A program made the translations under genes and the position numbers. Under the pieces are notes generated by a model that searched no databases, was not told the DNA's origin, and saw only the letters and a program-made list of their open reading frames with translations. Positions 1-7,586 of a stretch of 64,000 bases of DNA are shown here, one piece after another. The DNA lies in the NCBI RefSeq assembly GCF_014851765.1, contig NZ_JACVAI010000008.1:186001-250000 (forward strand). Direction: 5' to 3'. Source of the stretch: Pseudomonas sp. PDM04. Lineage in GTDB: Bacteria; Pseudomonadota; Gammaproteobacteria; Pseudomonadales; Pseudomonadaceae. How positions within the stretch are numbered: the first letter of the stretch is position 1; the number at the start of each line of letters is the position of its first letter.

Positions 1-221
1 TCGGCTCCGACCAGGAGGCCAATGATGCGCGTCGTGAAATGCAGCGCGAACTGGTACAGCGGATGATTCTGCGCCTGCAGCAGCTCAGCCCGGCTCGACT
101 GGATCAGTTGCAACAGACCGCAGAAGCCAAGGCCAAGGCTGAAGCGGCGGCACTGGAAGCTGCACAGAAGGCTGAAGCGGAAACCCCGCGTCAGTCGCCC
201 CTCGAAATCCCGCAGCAATAA
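1..221 (+). CDS. lptE: LPS-assembly lipoprotein LptE, C-terminal end (5' truncated by window)
   Basis: An open frame runs in from the left edge and ends at TAA 219-221. Only about 73 codons are visible. The tail is rich in Ala, Glu and Lys and looks helical or disordered, as in the long C-terminal extension of Pseudomonas LptE. LptE plugs the LptD outer-membrane barrel that inserts lipopolysaccharide. The assignment rests mainly on position directly upstream of holA, the usual order in pseudomonads and enterobacteria, because the conserved core lies outside the window. The Met at 39 is internal, since coding continues upstream of it in the same frame. Confidence 0.75.
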   Translation, partial: GSDQEANDARREMQRELVQRMILRLQQLSPARLDQLQQTAEAKAKAEAAALEAAQKAEAETPRQSPLEIPQQ

Positions 222-226
222 GACTG

Positions 227-248
227 ACGGGGCGCTCTGGCGCCCCGT
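227..248 (+). terminator. GC-rich hairpin between lptE and holA
   Basis: Nine perfect base pairs (ACGGGGCGC with GCGCCCCGT) enclose a four-base TCTG loop, five bases after the lptE stop. No real T-tract follows, so it may stabilise the 3' end or act as a weak attenuator rather than a full terminator. It sits just before the holA start, where no clear Shine-Dalgarno sequence is visible. Confidence 0.5.
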
Positions 249-260
249 TCGCCCATTCTT

Positions 261-1298
261 ATGAAACTCGCCCCCGCCCAACTCGCCAAACACCTGCAAG
301 GCGCGCTCGCACCGGTCTACGTCATCAGCGGCGATGACCCGCTGCTGTGCCAGGAAGCCGCCGACGCCATTCGGGCCGCCGCGCGCCAACAGGGTTTCGA
401 CGAACGCCAGGTGTTCGCCGCCGACGCCAACTTCGACTGGGGCACCTTGCTCCAGGCGGGCGCAAGCATGTCGCTGTTCGCGGAAAAACGCCTGCTGGAG
501 TTGCGCCTGCCCTCCGGCAAGCCGGGGGACAAGGGCGCTGCAGCACTGATCGAGTACTGCTCGCGCCCGGCCGAGGACACGCTGCTGCTGATCAGCCTGC
601 CGAAACTCGACGGCAGTGCGCAGAAGACCAAGTGGGGCAAGGCCCTGGTCGAAGGCCAGCAGACCCAGTTCGTGCAAATCTGGCCGGTGGATCAAAGCCA
701 GTTGCCGAGCTGGATCCGCCAGCGCCTGTCCCAGGCCGGTCTCTCCGCCAGCCAGGATGCCGTGGAACTGATCGCTGCCCGCGTGGAAGGCAACCTGCTG
801 GCCGCCGCCCAGGAAATCGAAAAGCTCAAGCTGATGGCCGAAGCCGGGCAGATTACCGTCGAGACCGTCCAGGCGGCGGTGGCCGACAGTGCGCGTTTCG
901 ACGTCTTCGGCTTGACCGATGCGATCCTCAACGGCGAGGCCGCCCACGCCCTGCGCATGCTTGAAGGCCTGCGCGGCGAAGGTGTCGAACCACCGGTGAT
1001 TCTCTGGGCCCTGGCCCGTGAATTACGCCTGTTGGCCAACCTGTCGCTGCAATACAGCCAGGGCGTGCCGCTGGACAAGGCGTTCAGCTCGGCCCGACCG
1101 CCGGTCTGGGACAAGCGCAAGCCGTTGATGAGCAAGGCCCTGCAACGGTACTCGGCACAACGCTGGGCGCAGTTGTTGCTGGAAGCGCAGCGCATCGATG
1201 CGCAGATCAAGGGCCAGGCCGCGGGCTCGCCGTGGATGAGCCTGAGCCGCTTGTCATTGTTGATGGCCGGGCAACGGTTGTCGTTGCCGGCTGAGTAA
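261..1298 (+). CDS. holA: DNA polymerase III subunit delta
   Basis: This 345-residue protein has the usual HolA length. The delta subunit is the clamp-loader wrench that opens the beta sliding clamp within the DnaX complex during replication. The N-terminus (YVISGDDPLLCQEAADAIR) and the helical C-terminal collar region (about residues 210-335) match the family. It follows lptE by 39 bp, so co-transcription is likely, with a hairpin between them. No purine-rich ribosome binding site precedes the ATG (the bases are CCATTCTT), which is unusual for this genome. No other start restores a better site. Confidence 0.95.
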   Translation: MKLAPAQLAKHLQGALAPVYVISGDDPLLCQEAADAIRAAARQQGFDERQVFAADANFDWGTLLQAGASMSLFAEKRLLELRLPSGKPGDKGAAALIEYCSRPAEDTLLLISLPKLDGSAQKTKWGKALVEGQQTQFVQIWPVDQSQLPSWIRQRLSQAGLSASQDAVELIAARVEGNLLAAAQEIEKLKLMAEAGQITVETVQAAVADSARFDVFGLTDAILNGEAAHALRMLEGLRGEGVEPPVILWALARELRLLANLSLQYSQGVPLDKAFSSARPPVWDKRKPLMSKALQRYSAQRWAQLLLEAQRIDAQIKGQAAGSPWMSLSRLSLLMAGQRLSLPAE

Positions 1299-1310
1299 GG
1301 CATTCGATCG

Positions 1311-1359
1311 CTTCGCGAGCAGGCTCGCTCCCACAGGTCACGTGCAAACCCTGTGGGCG
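1311..1359. repeat. REP element, partly degenerate pair
   Basis: GCGAGCAGGCTCGCTCCCACAG is followed by a shortened inverted partner, CCTGTGGGCG. It belongs to the Pseudomonas REP family found throughout this window and lies just downstream of holA. The partner arm has lost the distal part of the core. Confidence 0.7.
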
Positions 1360-1466
1360 TCCGACGATGTTGTCAGAAAGGCCCTACGCAATGCGGGGTC
1401 TGGACAGAACCCTGATATGAGCAGATTATTCCCCGCGCAAAAACCACTCAATCGAGAGATCCGCCC

Positions 1467-1631
1467 ATGAGCAAGAAGCCATCCCGCCATGGCCACAACA
1501 AGGCCAAGTCCATCGTCGCCCAACCCCTGTTCCGCAGCCGCCAGGAACGAGCCGGCAAGGGCAAGGGCAGCTACCGCCGCGAAGCCTTCCAGTCTGAAAA
1601 CTGGGAGGCTTCTTACTTTCTGGCGGCCTGA
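1467..1631 (+). CDS. arfA: Alternative ribosome-rescue factor ArfA
   Basis: This 54-codon gene begins MSKKPSRHGHNKAKSIVAQP. It is basic throughout, with GKGKGSYRR near residue 30, and matches the proteobacterial ArfA family. ArfA enters ribosomes stalled on non-stop mRNA and recruits RF2 to release the chain when trans-translation fails. GAGAGA lies about eight bases before the ATG. Codons 39-49 form a long hairpin, described separately, which in this family makes the full-length message into a non-stop template. ArfA is then made mainly when tmRNA is lacking. The last residues (ASYFLAA) are hydrophobic, as expected for a degradation-prone tail. The frame is easily missed because a longer overlapping frame starts at 1489. 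Confidence 0.9.
   Translation: MSKKPSRHGHNKAKSIVAQPLFRSRQERAGKGKGSYRREAFQSENWEASYFLAA
1581..1612 (+). promoter_or_regulatory. In-gene hairpin of arfA (RNase III or termination site)
   Basis: Thirteen base pairs (GAAGCCTTCCAGT with ACTGGGAGGCTTC, one G-U) enclose a six-base loop inside the coding region. They are followed by the T-rich run TTACTTTCT. In the ArfA family such a stem is cut by RNase III, or ends transcription, before the stop codon. This leaves a non-stop message that is rescued and tagged by tmRNA. Confidence 0.8.
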
Positions 1632-1693
1632 AAGGCAAGCCAACGCTCAACATGTTAAGGTCTGCACCTGATTCGTATTCCCTGGACCCGTGC

Positions 1694-3016
1694 ATGCCCT
1701 TTTGTATTACTCGTCGTTGGCATCTGCGCCAATTGATTGCTGCCTCCAGCCTCATTCTGCTTGTCGCCTGCGCGGAAAAACCCACCGCCGCCGACGCCCA
1801 ACCGCTTCAGACCCTGCCCGTCTCGTCAGCCCCTGCGGTGGTTCCTCCCGTGGTGCCGACCGGCGAAAACCTCGATATCCAGCCCACGCAGACCTTCGCC
1901 GAATGGCAGGCCGGCTTTCGCAAGGATGCCCTGGCTGCCGGCATTCGCGCCGACCTGTTCGACCGCGCCTTCGCCAATGTCAGCCTGGACACCAGCGTGA
2001 TCCGCGCCGACCGCAGCCAGCCGGAATTTTCCCGTCCGGTGTGGGAGTACCTCGATGGCGCCCTGTCGCCGCTGCGCGTGCGCAAAGGCCAGGCACTGGT
2101 CAGCCAGTATTCGGACATCCTGCAGAGCATCGAACAGCGTTATGGCGTCGACCGTCGCGCCCTGGTCGCGGTGTGGGGCATGGAGAGCAACTTCGGCCAG
2201 TTCCAGGGCAGCAAGTCGGTGATCAACTCCCTGGCGACCCTGGCCTACGAAGGCCGTCGCCCTGGCTTCGCCCACGCGCAATTGATCGCCGCCCTGCAGA
2301 TCCTGCAACAGGGCGATATCGCGCCGGATAAGATGCTGGGCTCCTGGGCCGGCGCCATGGGCCAGACCCAGTTCATCCCGACCACCTACAACACCCATGC
2401 CGTGGACTTCGATGGCGACGGTCGCCGCGACATCTGGGGCAGTGCCACCGATGCCCTGGCGTCGACTGCGCACTACCTGCAAAGCTCCGGTTGGCAGAAA
2501 GGCCAGCCGTGGGGCTTCGAAGTACAGTTGCCGGGCAGTTTCAACTACGTGCTGGCCGATGGCTCGAATCGCAAAAGCGTCGCCGAATGGCAGCAACTGG
2601 GGGTCAGGCTACCGAACGGTGCGCAGGCTCCAGCGGGCTCCGAACAGCTGTCGGCAGCGCTGCTGCTGCCCGCCGGTTATCGCGGCCCGGCGTTCCTCGT
2701 GCTCGACAACTTCCGCGCGATCCTCAAGTACAACAACTCTTCGTCCTACGCCCTGGCCGTGAGCCTGCTGTCCGAACGTTTCAACGGCGCCGGCCTGATC
2801 GCGGGCACCTGGCCCAAGGATGACTTGCCGCTGAGCCGCACCGAACGCATCGAGCTGCAAAACCTGCTGAGCGCCCAGAATTACGACGCAGGGACGGCGG
2901 ACGGGATCATTGGCGCCAACACGCGCAAGGCGATCCGCAGTGCGCAGCAGTCGTTTGGCTGGCCGGCGGATGGGTATCCGACGCACAAGTTGCTCGAAGG
3001 CCTGCGTAATCGCTGA
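1694..3016 (+). CDS. Lytic murein transglycosylase B-family lipoprotein with peptidoglycan-binding domain
   Basis: This 440-residue protein starts with a lipoprotein signal ending LLVAC, placing the lipidated Cys at residue 26. A GH103 (MltB/SltB) catalytic domain follows, with the catalytic Glu at about 164 in GMESNFGQ and the family segment GSWAGAMGQTQFIP. The last 60 residues resemble a PG_binding_1 domain (NYDAGTADGIIGANTRKAI). It cleaves the MurNAc-GlcNAc bond to give 1,6-anhydro products, probably at the inner face of the outer membrane. The ATG at 1694 was preferred over 1652 because it gives a compact signal peptide. Its position near lipA fits the third SltB-type enzyme of P. aeruginosa. 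A second GH103 gene, sltB1, lies at 8600. Confidence 0.88.
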   Translation: MPFCITRRWHLRQLIAASSLILLVACAEKPTAADAQPLQTLPVSSAPAVVPPVVPTGENLDIQPTQTFAEWQAGFRKDALAAGIRADLFDRAFANVSLDTSVIRADRSQPEFSRPVWEYLDGALSPLRVRKGQALVSQYSDILQSIEQRYGVDRRALVAVWGMESNFGQFQGSKSVINSLATLAYEGRRPGFAHAQLIAALQILQQGDIAPDKMLGSWAGAMGQTQFIPTTYNTHAVDFDGDGRRDIWGSATDALASTAHYLQSSGWQKGQPWGFEVQLPGSFNYVLADGSNRKSVAEWQQLGVRLPNGAQAPAGSEQLSAALLLPAGYRGPAFLVLDNFRAILKYNNSSSYALAVSLLSERFNGAGLIAGTWPKDDLPLSRTERIELQNLLSAQNYDAGTADGIIGANTRKAIRSAQQSFGWPADGYPTHKLLEGLRNR

Positions 3017-3017
3017 A

Positions 3018-3088
3018 AGCATCGCGAGCAGGCTCGCTCCCACAAGGAGGGTGGAAACCCTGTGGGAGCGAGCCTGCCCGCGATAGCT
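3018..3088. repeat. REP doublet (inverted pair) between convergent genes
   Basis: AGCATCGCGAGCAGGCTCGC begins the left arm (3018-3044). An inverted copy at 3061-3088 ends in CGCGATAGCT, with a 16-base spacer and a single core mismatch (GCCTGCCCGC). The pair lies between the transglycosylase and ldcA stop codons and could fold as a bidirectional 3' hairpin. Confidence 0.85.
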
Positions 3089-3107
3089 GAAGGTCGAACA
3101 ACCTGCC

Positions 3108-4058
3108 TCAGCGCCGAACGACCACATCCTGCTCCAGCACCAACTCCTGATTCCCCGCGTCCAGCCGCACCAGCGCCCCCATCGGCAAGGTCAGGTTCGG
3201 ATCGCAATGCCCGCTGCGCCAACCCGACAGCACCGGTATGCGCAACGGCTCGAAGGTCTGCTTGAGCAGACGCTCCAGCGCCGCCCTCTCCACCCCCGCC
3301 ACGTCCCCGCAGATCACGCCGCGCAACTTGCCGAGCGTGCCGGCCAGGCGCAGATGAGTCAGCAGCCGGTCAATGCGATACAACGGTTCGTTGATGTCCT
3401 CGATGAACAGGATCAGGCCCTCGGCGTCGATTTCGTAAGGCGTGCCCATGGTCGCGGCGATCATCGACAGGTTGCCGCCGAGCAAACGCCCGTGAGCGAC
3501 GCCGGGCTCAACGGTGGACAATGGGTAGGCCACCGGGTGCGCCAGGGTACTCCCTGCCTTCACCTGCCCCCGAAGCATGTTGAAAAAGGAAGCCTCAGTG
3601 GGCTTTTGCTTGCCGCCCAACAGGTCGGCATTGAGCAACGGCCCATGAAAAGTCACGAAACCCGCATACCGGTTGATCGCCAGGTGCAGGGCCGTGATGT
3701 CGCTGTAGCCGATAAACGGTTTGGCATGACGTTGCAGCAACTCGAAATCGATACGGTCCAGCAGACGCGGTGTGCCATAACCGCCGCGCAGGCAGATGAT
3801 CGCATCCACCTCGTCGTCGGCGAACGCGGCGTGCAGGTCGTTGAGCCGCACGTCGTCACTGCCGGCCAGATAGCCATCCTGCTCGTAGACACCGGGAAAG
3901 ATCCGTAGCGCATAACCGCGAGCGCGCATCCAGGCCAGCGCTTTATCGGTGTCCAGGGCCGCCGGGCCGGCGGGCGCGATCACACCGATCAGCCCTTGCG
4001 CGGGCAAGGCCGGAACCGGCGTGTGAGGAAACAGTGTGTGGGTGGGTCGAACGGTCAT
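3108..4058 (-). CDS. ldcA: LD-carboxypeptidase (peptidase family S66)
   Basis: This 316-residue protein resembles P. aeruginosa LdcA, a cytoplasmic enzyme that removes D-Ala from the L,D-linked tetrapeptide during peptidoglycan recycling. The probable triad is Ser119 (GYSDIT), Glu220 (FIEDINE) and His284 (SGHCDPN). ICLRGGYGTPRLLDRID is the family signature. The ATG is preceded by GGGAGA. It is transcribed separately from lipA because a strong terminator lies between them, so its promoter should be in 4059-4171. The neighbouring envelope genes fit a recycling role. Confidence 0.88.
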   Translation of the reverse strand: MTVRPTHTLFPHTPVPALPAQGLIGVIAPAGPAALDTDKALAWMRARGYALRIFPGVYEQDGYLAGSDDVRLNDLHAAFADDEVDAIICLRGGYGTPRLLDRIDFELLQRHAKPFIGYSDITALHLAINRYAGFVTFHGPLLNADLLGGKQKPTEASFFNMLRGQVKAGSTLAHPVAYPLSTVEPGVAHGRLLGGNLSMIAATMGTPYEIDAEGLILFIEDINEPLYRIDRLLTHLRLAGTLGKLRGVICGDVAGVERAALERLLKQTFEPLRIPVLSGWRSGHCDPNLTLPMGALVRLDAGNQELVLEQDVVVRR

Positions 4059-4171
4059 CCATGAATCTCCCTGCGCAAAACATCAGCACACAGTAGTCAG
4101 GATCGGGGATAAACAGAAGGGCTGTCCCAACGGCAACGCCGGCAGAGACCGTCATTGCCCCCGGAAAAGGC

Positions 4172-4206
4172 AAAAAAAACCCGCGAGACCGGAGCGGCCC
4201 CGCGGG
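4172..4206 (-). terminator. Rho-independent terminator of the lipB-lipA unit
   Basis: Read on the minus strand, 12 bases after the lipA stop, CCCGCG pairs with CGCGGG around an inner stem and is followed by eight T residues. It is one of the two clearest intrinsic terminators in the window and separates lipA from ldcA. Confidence 0.9.
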
Positions 4207-4218
4207 TATTTTACGCGA

Positions 4219-5241
4219 TCAGGACGACATCAGCTCGGCCTTGACCAGCTTCGCCTGCTCGTCGGCGTGGTACGAGGAACGTACCAGAGGACCGGAAGCG
4301 ACGTTCTTGAAGCCCATCTTGTAGCCTTCCTCGGCGAACCAGGCGAAGGTGTCCGGGTGGACGAAACGCTGCACCGGCAAGTGACTGCGTGACGGTTGCA
4401 GGTACTGGCCCAGGGTCAGCATGTCGATGTCATGCTCGCGCATGCGCTTCATGACCTCGATGACTTCTTCGTCCGTCTCGCCCAGGCCGAGCATCAGGCC
4501 GGATTTGGTCGGAATGTGCGGCATCATTTGCTTGAAACGTTGCAGCAGGGTCAACGACCACTGGTAATCCGAACCCGGACGCGCAGCCTTGTACAGGCGC
4601 GGCACGGTTTCCAGGTTGTGGTTGAACACATCTGGCGGCTCGGCGGCAGTGATTTGCAGCGCGATGTCCATGCGACCACGGTAATCCGGAACCAGGGTCT
4701 CGAGCTGGACGTTCGGCGACAGCTTGCGGATCTCGCGGATGCAGTCGGCAAAGTGCTGGGCACCGCCGTCACGCAGGTCGTCGCGGTCCACCGAAGTGAT
4801 CACCACGTATTTCAACTTAAGGTCGGCGATGGCGATGGCCAGACTTTCCGGCTCGTTGACGTCCAGTGGCTTCGGACGACCGTGGCCCACGTCGCAGAAC
4901 GGGCAGCGACGGGTGCAGATGTCGCCCATGATCATGAAGGTCGCGGTGCCGCCGGAGAAGCACTCGCCCAGGTTCGGGCAGGACGCTTCTTCACAGACGC
5001 TGTGCAGCTTGTGCTTGCGCAGCAGCGCCTTGATCCGGTCGACTTCCGGGGAAACCGGGATGCGCACGCGGATCCAGTCGGGTTTCTTCGGCAGTTCGGT
5101 GGTCGGGATGATCTTCACCGGGATGCGTGCAACCTTCTCGGCGCCGCGCAGCTTGACGCCGGCTTCAACCTTGGCACGCGGGGCCGGACGCTCGGAGACA
5201 TCCTGCGTCGGGATGATGGTTTGCACTGCATCAGTAGTCAT
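4219..5241 (-). CDS. lipA: Lipoyl synthase (radical SAM)
   Basis: This 340-residue protein inserts two sulfurs into the octanoyl chain on lipoyl domains. The radical-SAM cluster is Cys109, Cys113 and Cys116 (CTRRCPFC). The auxiliary cluster Cys residues are 83, 88 and 94 (CEEASCPNLGEC), and the C-terminal RSSYHAD supplies the conserved Ser. The start lies one base after the lipB stop, so the two are translationally close. It is slightly longer at the N-terminus than the E. coli protein, as is normal for pseudomonads. It is the last gene of the operon. Confidence 0.97.
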   Translation of the reverse strand: MTTDAVQTIIPTQDVSERPAPRAKVEAGVKLRGAEKVARIPVKIIPTTELPKKPDWIRVRIPVSPEVDRIKALLRKHKLHSVCEEASCPNLGECFSGGTATFMIMGDICTRRCPFCDVGHGRPKPLDVNEPESLAIAIADLKLKYVVITSVDRDDLRDGGAQHFADCIREIRKLSPNVQLETLVPDYRGRMDIALQITAAEPPDVFNHNLETVPRLYKAARPGSDYQWSLTLLQRFKQMMPHIPTKSGLMLGLGETDEEVIEVMKRMREHDIDMLTLGQYLQPSRSHLPVQRFVHPDTFAWFAEEGYKMGFKNVASGPLVRSSYHADEQAKLVKAELMSS

Positions 5242-5242
5242 A

Positions 5243-5890
5243 TCAGTCGATTCCGCCCGTTAGGGTCGTCTGCTCAGCATAGTCGAGGTGTTTGACGAGC
5301 TGCGCGCGCAGCCGGGCACTTACCTCGGCAAATTCAATCGATCCTGCGTGATCGCTCAGCTGGGTCATCGCCAGCCCGGCGTAGCCGCAGGGATTAATCC
5401 GTCGAAACGGTTCCAGGTTCATGTCCACGTTCAGGGCCAGGCCATGAAATGAACAACCGTGGCGAATCCGCAGTCCCAGGGACGCGATTTTCGCCCCGTC
5501 GACATAGACCCCCGGCGCATCCGGCTTGGCCGCGGCACTGACGCCGTAACTGGCCAGCAAGTCGATCAGGCAGCGTTCCATGCGGGTGACCAGCTCACGT
5601 ACGCCGAAACCGAGCTTGCGCACATCGAGCAATAGATAGGCCACCAACTGGCCGGGGCCGTGATAGGTCACCTGGCCACCCCGATCGACCTGCACCACCG
5701 GGATGTCTCCCGGCAGCAACAGGTGCTCGGCCTTGCCGGCCTGTCCCTGGGTGAATACCGGTGGGTGCTCCACCAGCCAGATCTCGTCGGCGGCATCGCT
5801 GCCGCGTTCGTTGGTAAAGCGTTGCATGGCATGCCAGACGGGCTCGTAAGCCATCTGGCCGAGCTCGCGAAAGCCCAGCGTGTCAGACAT
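5243..5890 (-). CDS. lipB: Octanoyl-ACP:protein N-octanoyltransferase
   Basis: This 215-residue enzyme moves the octanoyl group from acyl carrier protein to lipoyl domains, the step before LipA. The active-site Cys is in NPCGYAGL and the conserved Lys is in GAKIASLG. The ATG at 5890 overlaps the DUF493 stop as TGATG. A GTG one codon upstream is also in frame, but the overlap pattern favours the ATG. Confidence 0.95.
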   Translation of the reverse strand: MSDTLGFRELGQMAYEPVWHAMQRFTNERGSDAADEIWLVEHPPVFTQGQAGKAEHLLLPGDIPVVQVDRGGQVTYHGPGQLVAYLLLDVRKLGFGVRELVTRMERCLIDLLASYGVSAAAKPDAPGVYVDGAKIASLGLRIRHGCSFHGLALNVDMNLEPFRRINPCGYAGLAMTQLSDHAGSIEFAEVSARLRAQLVKHLDYAEQTTLTGGID

Positions 5891-6165
5891 CACAGCACCA
5901 TGTGCACGAAGCCGGTGGCCCGAAGTTCGCTGTTGATGTTGTACAGCTGGTCCTGGTCGGTGGCGACGATGTGCAACTGAATCGTGGTGTATTTGCCATT
6001 GCTGCTTTGACGCTCGTCCACACGCTCATCATTGATCTTAGCGTGCTTGCGGACGATGTCGATGATCTTGTCCTTGTTGCCCACACCCGTGTCGCTGATC
6101 ACCTTAACCGGATAATCATTGGCAGGGAATTCGATCTTGGGCGCCTTTACTTCGGTATCGGTCAT
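5890..6165 (-). CDS. ybeD: YbeD-type DUF493 family protein
   Basis: This 91-residue protein starts MTDTEVKAPKIEFPANDYPV and is close in length to E. coli YbeD (87). The family has an ACT-like alpha/beta fold (VISDTGVGNK; YTTIQLHIVATDQDQLYNI). It is repeatedly found between dacA and lipB, but its biochemical role is not established. The start at 6165 gives the family length; upstream codons in the same frame are low-complexity and lie in the leader. Its stop overlaps the lipB ATG, so the two are probably translated in a coupled way. Confidence 0.88.
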   Translation of the reverse strand: MTDTEVKAPKIEFPANDYPVKVISDTGVGNKDKIIDIVRKHAKINDERVDERQSSNGKYTTIQLHIVATDQDQLYNINSELRATGFVHMVL

Positions 6166-6207
6166 GGCGTAACGGCCTCGTAAGCGTAAGCCGTGGCGAC
6201 GGGCATA

Positions 6208-6232
6208 GCCCCACGCCGGATGAGCGCGGGGC
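6208..6232 (-). other. Intergenic hairpin between dacA and ybeD
   Basis: A nine-base-pair stem with one G-U pair (GCCCCGCGC with GCGTGGGGC, minus strand) and a seven-base loop lies 18 bases after the dacA stop. No T-tract follows. It may be a processing or stability element. Confidence 0.4.
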
Positions 6233-6250
6233 CATGCAGGTGCACACTGA

Positions 6251-7408
6251 TCAGTTGAACAAGCCGTAGAAGAATAGACGGATGCTATCCCACATGCGGC
6301 GGAAGATACCACCCTCTTCGACGCCGTCCAGAGCGATCAGGTCGGCGCTGTGCACCACCTTGTCGTCCAGTTTGACTTCGACTTTACCGATCACGTCGCC
6401 TTTGGCGATGGGCGCAACCAGTTGCGGGTTCATGGTCATGCTGGCAGCGAGCTTTTTCAGCTGGCCTTTGGGCAGGGTCATGGTCAGGTCTTCAGCCAGG
6501 CCGGCCTTGACTTGATTGGTGGTGCCTTTCCACACAGGTGCCTGAGCCAGCTCGGTGCCTTTCTGGTAGAAGGTCTGGGTTTCGAAGAAACGGAAACCGT
6601 AGGTCAGCAGCTTCTGGGTTTCGGCAGCACGTGCCACTTCGCTGTTGGTGCCGAACACCACGGCGATCAGGCGCATGCCATCACGCACGGCCGAAGACAC
6701 CATGCAGTAACCGGCTTCTTCGGTGTGGCCGGTTTTCAGGCCGTCGACGGTCTTGTCGCGCCACAGCAGCAGGTTGCGGTTGGGTTGCTTGATGCCGTTC
6801 CAGAAGAACTCTTTTTGCGAGTAGATCGCATAGTGAGCCGGGTCTTCGTGGATGATCGCGCGAGCCAGCACGGCCATGTCATGGGCCGACGAGTAATGCT
6901 CGGGGTTCGGCAGGCCGGTCGGGTTCATGAAGTGGCTGTTGGTCATGCCCAGGTCGGCCACGGTTTTGTTCATCATGTCGGCAAAGGCGTCTTCGCTGCC
7001 GGCGATGTGCTCGGACAGCGCAACGCTGGCGTCGTTGCCCGACTGGATGATGATGCCGTGCAGCAGGTCGCTGACCGTAACCTGCGAACCGACCTTGATG
7101 AACATCCGCGAACCACCGGTACGCCAGGCGTTCTCGCTGACGGTCACCGGGTCGTTCTCGCCGATCTGGCCACGACGGATTTCCAGGGTCGCGATGTACG
7201 CGGTCATCAGCTTGGTCAGGCTGGCAGGCGGCAGACGCTGGTCACCGTTGTTCTCGACCAGCACGTTGCCACTGCTGGCATCCATGAGCACATAGGCTTT
7301 GGCGGCCAGTTGTGGCGGCGACGGCATCATCTCGACCGCGAAGGCGGCCGGCGAAAGTAGCAGCGGGACTAGAAGGCACAGGCGTTTGGCAAAGGTGGTG
7401 ATGTTCAT
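6251..7408 (-). CDS. dacA: D-alanyl-D-alanine carboxypeptidase, PBP5/6 family
   Basis: This 385-residue low-molecular-mass penicillin-binding protein trims the terminal D-Ala of peptidoglycan pentapeptide in the periplasm. A signal peptide ends near residue 24 (SPAAFA). Active-site motifs are Ser63-Leu-Thr-Lys66, Ser123-Gly-Asn125 and Lys225-Thr-Gly227. The C-terminus (MWDSIRLFFYGLFN) is an amphipathic helix that anchors it to the outer face of the inner membrane. It is the dacC-type gene of P. aeruginosa. The 178-bp gap before it could hold its own promoter. Confidence 0.95.
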   Translation of the reverse strand: MNITTFAKRLCLLVPLLLSPAAFAVEMMPSPPQLAAKAYVLMDASSGNVLVENNGDQRLPPASLTKLMTAYIATLEIRRGQIGENDPVTVSENAWRTGGSRMFIKVGSQVTVSDLLHGIIIQSGNDASVALSEHIAGSEDAFADMMNKTVADLGMTNSHFMNPTGLPNPEHYSSAHDMAVLARAIIHEDPAHYAIYSQKEFFWNGIKQPNRNLLLWRDKTVDGLKTGHTEEAGYCMVSSAVRDGMRLIAVVFGTNSEVARAAETQKLLTYGFRFFETQTFYQKGTELAQAPVWKGTTNQVKAGLAEDLTMTLPKGQLKKLAASMTMNPQLVAPIAKGDVIGKVEVKLDDKVVHSADLIALDGVEEGGIFRRMWDSIRLFFYGLFN

Positions 7409-7586
7409 CCGTCTCTCGAAATCGCTAATGGAAACTGCCCTAGGGCAAAACTAATCAGACAACCCTGGGGTCATCGCGTGTTCAGTCGTTCACTCTGTCA
7501 CCCTGGCCGGGCTTTTGTTCTTCAACGAGCCAACAACCTGGTTCATCCCCCAAACAGCAAATGAACCGTCAATCAAGCACTACGTA

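Noticed and set aside
1311..1359. REP-rich gaps considered as a CRISPR array
   Set aside because: Units are palindromic, scattered singly or in inverted pairs across the window, and have no regular spacers.
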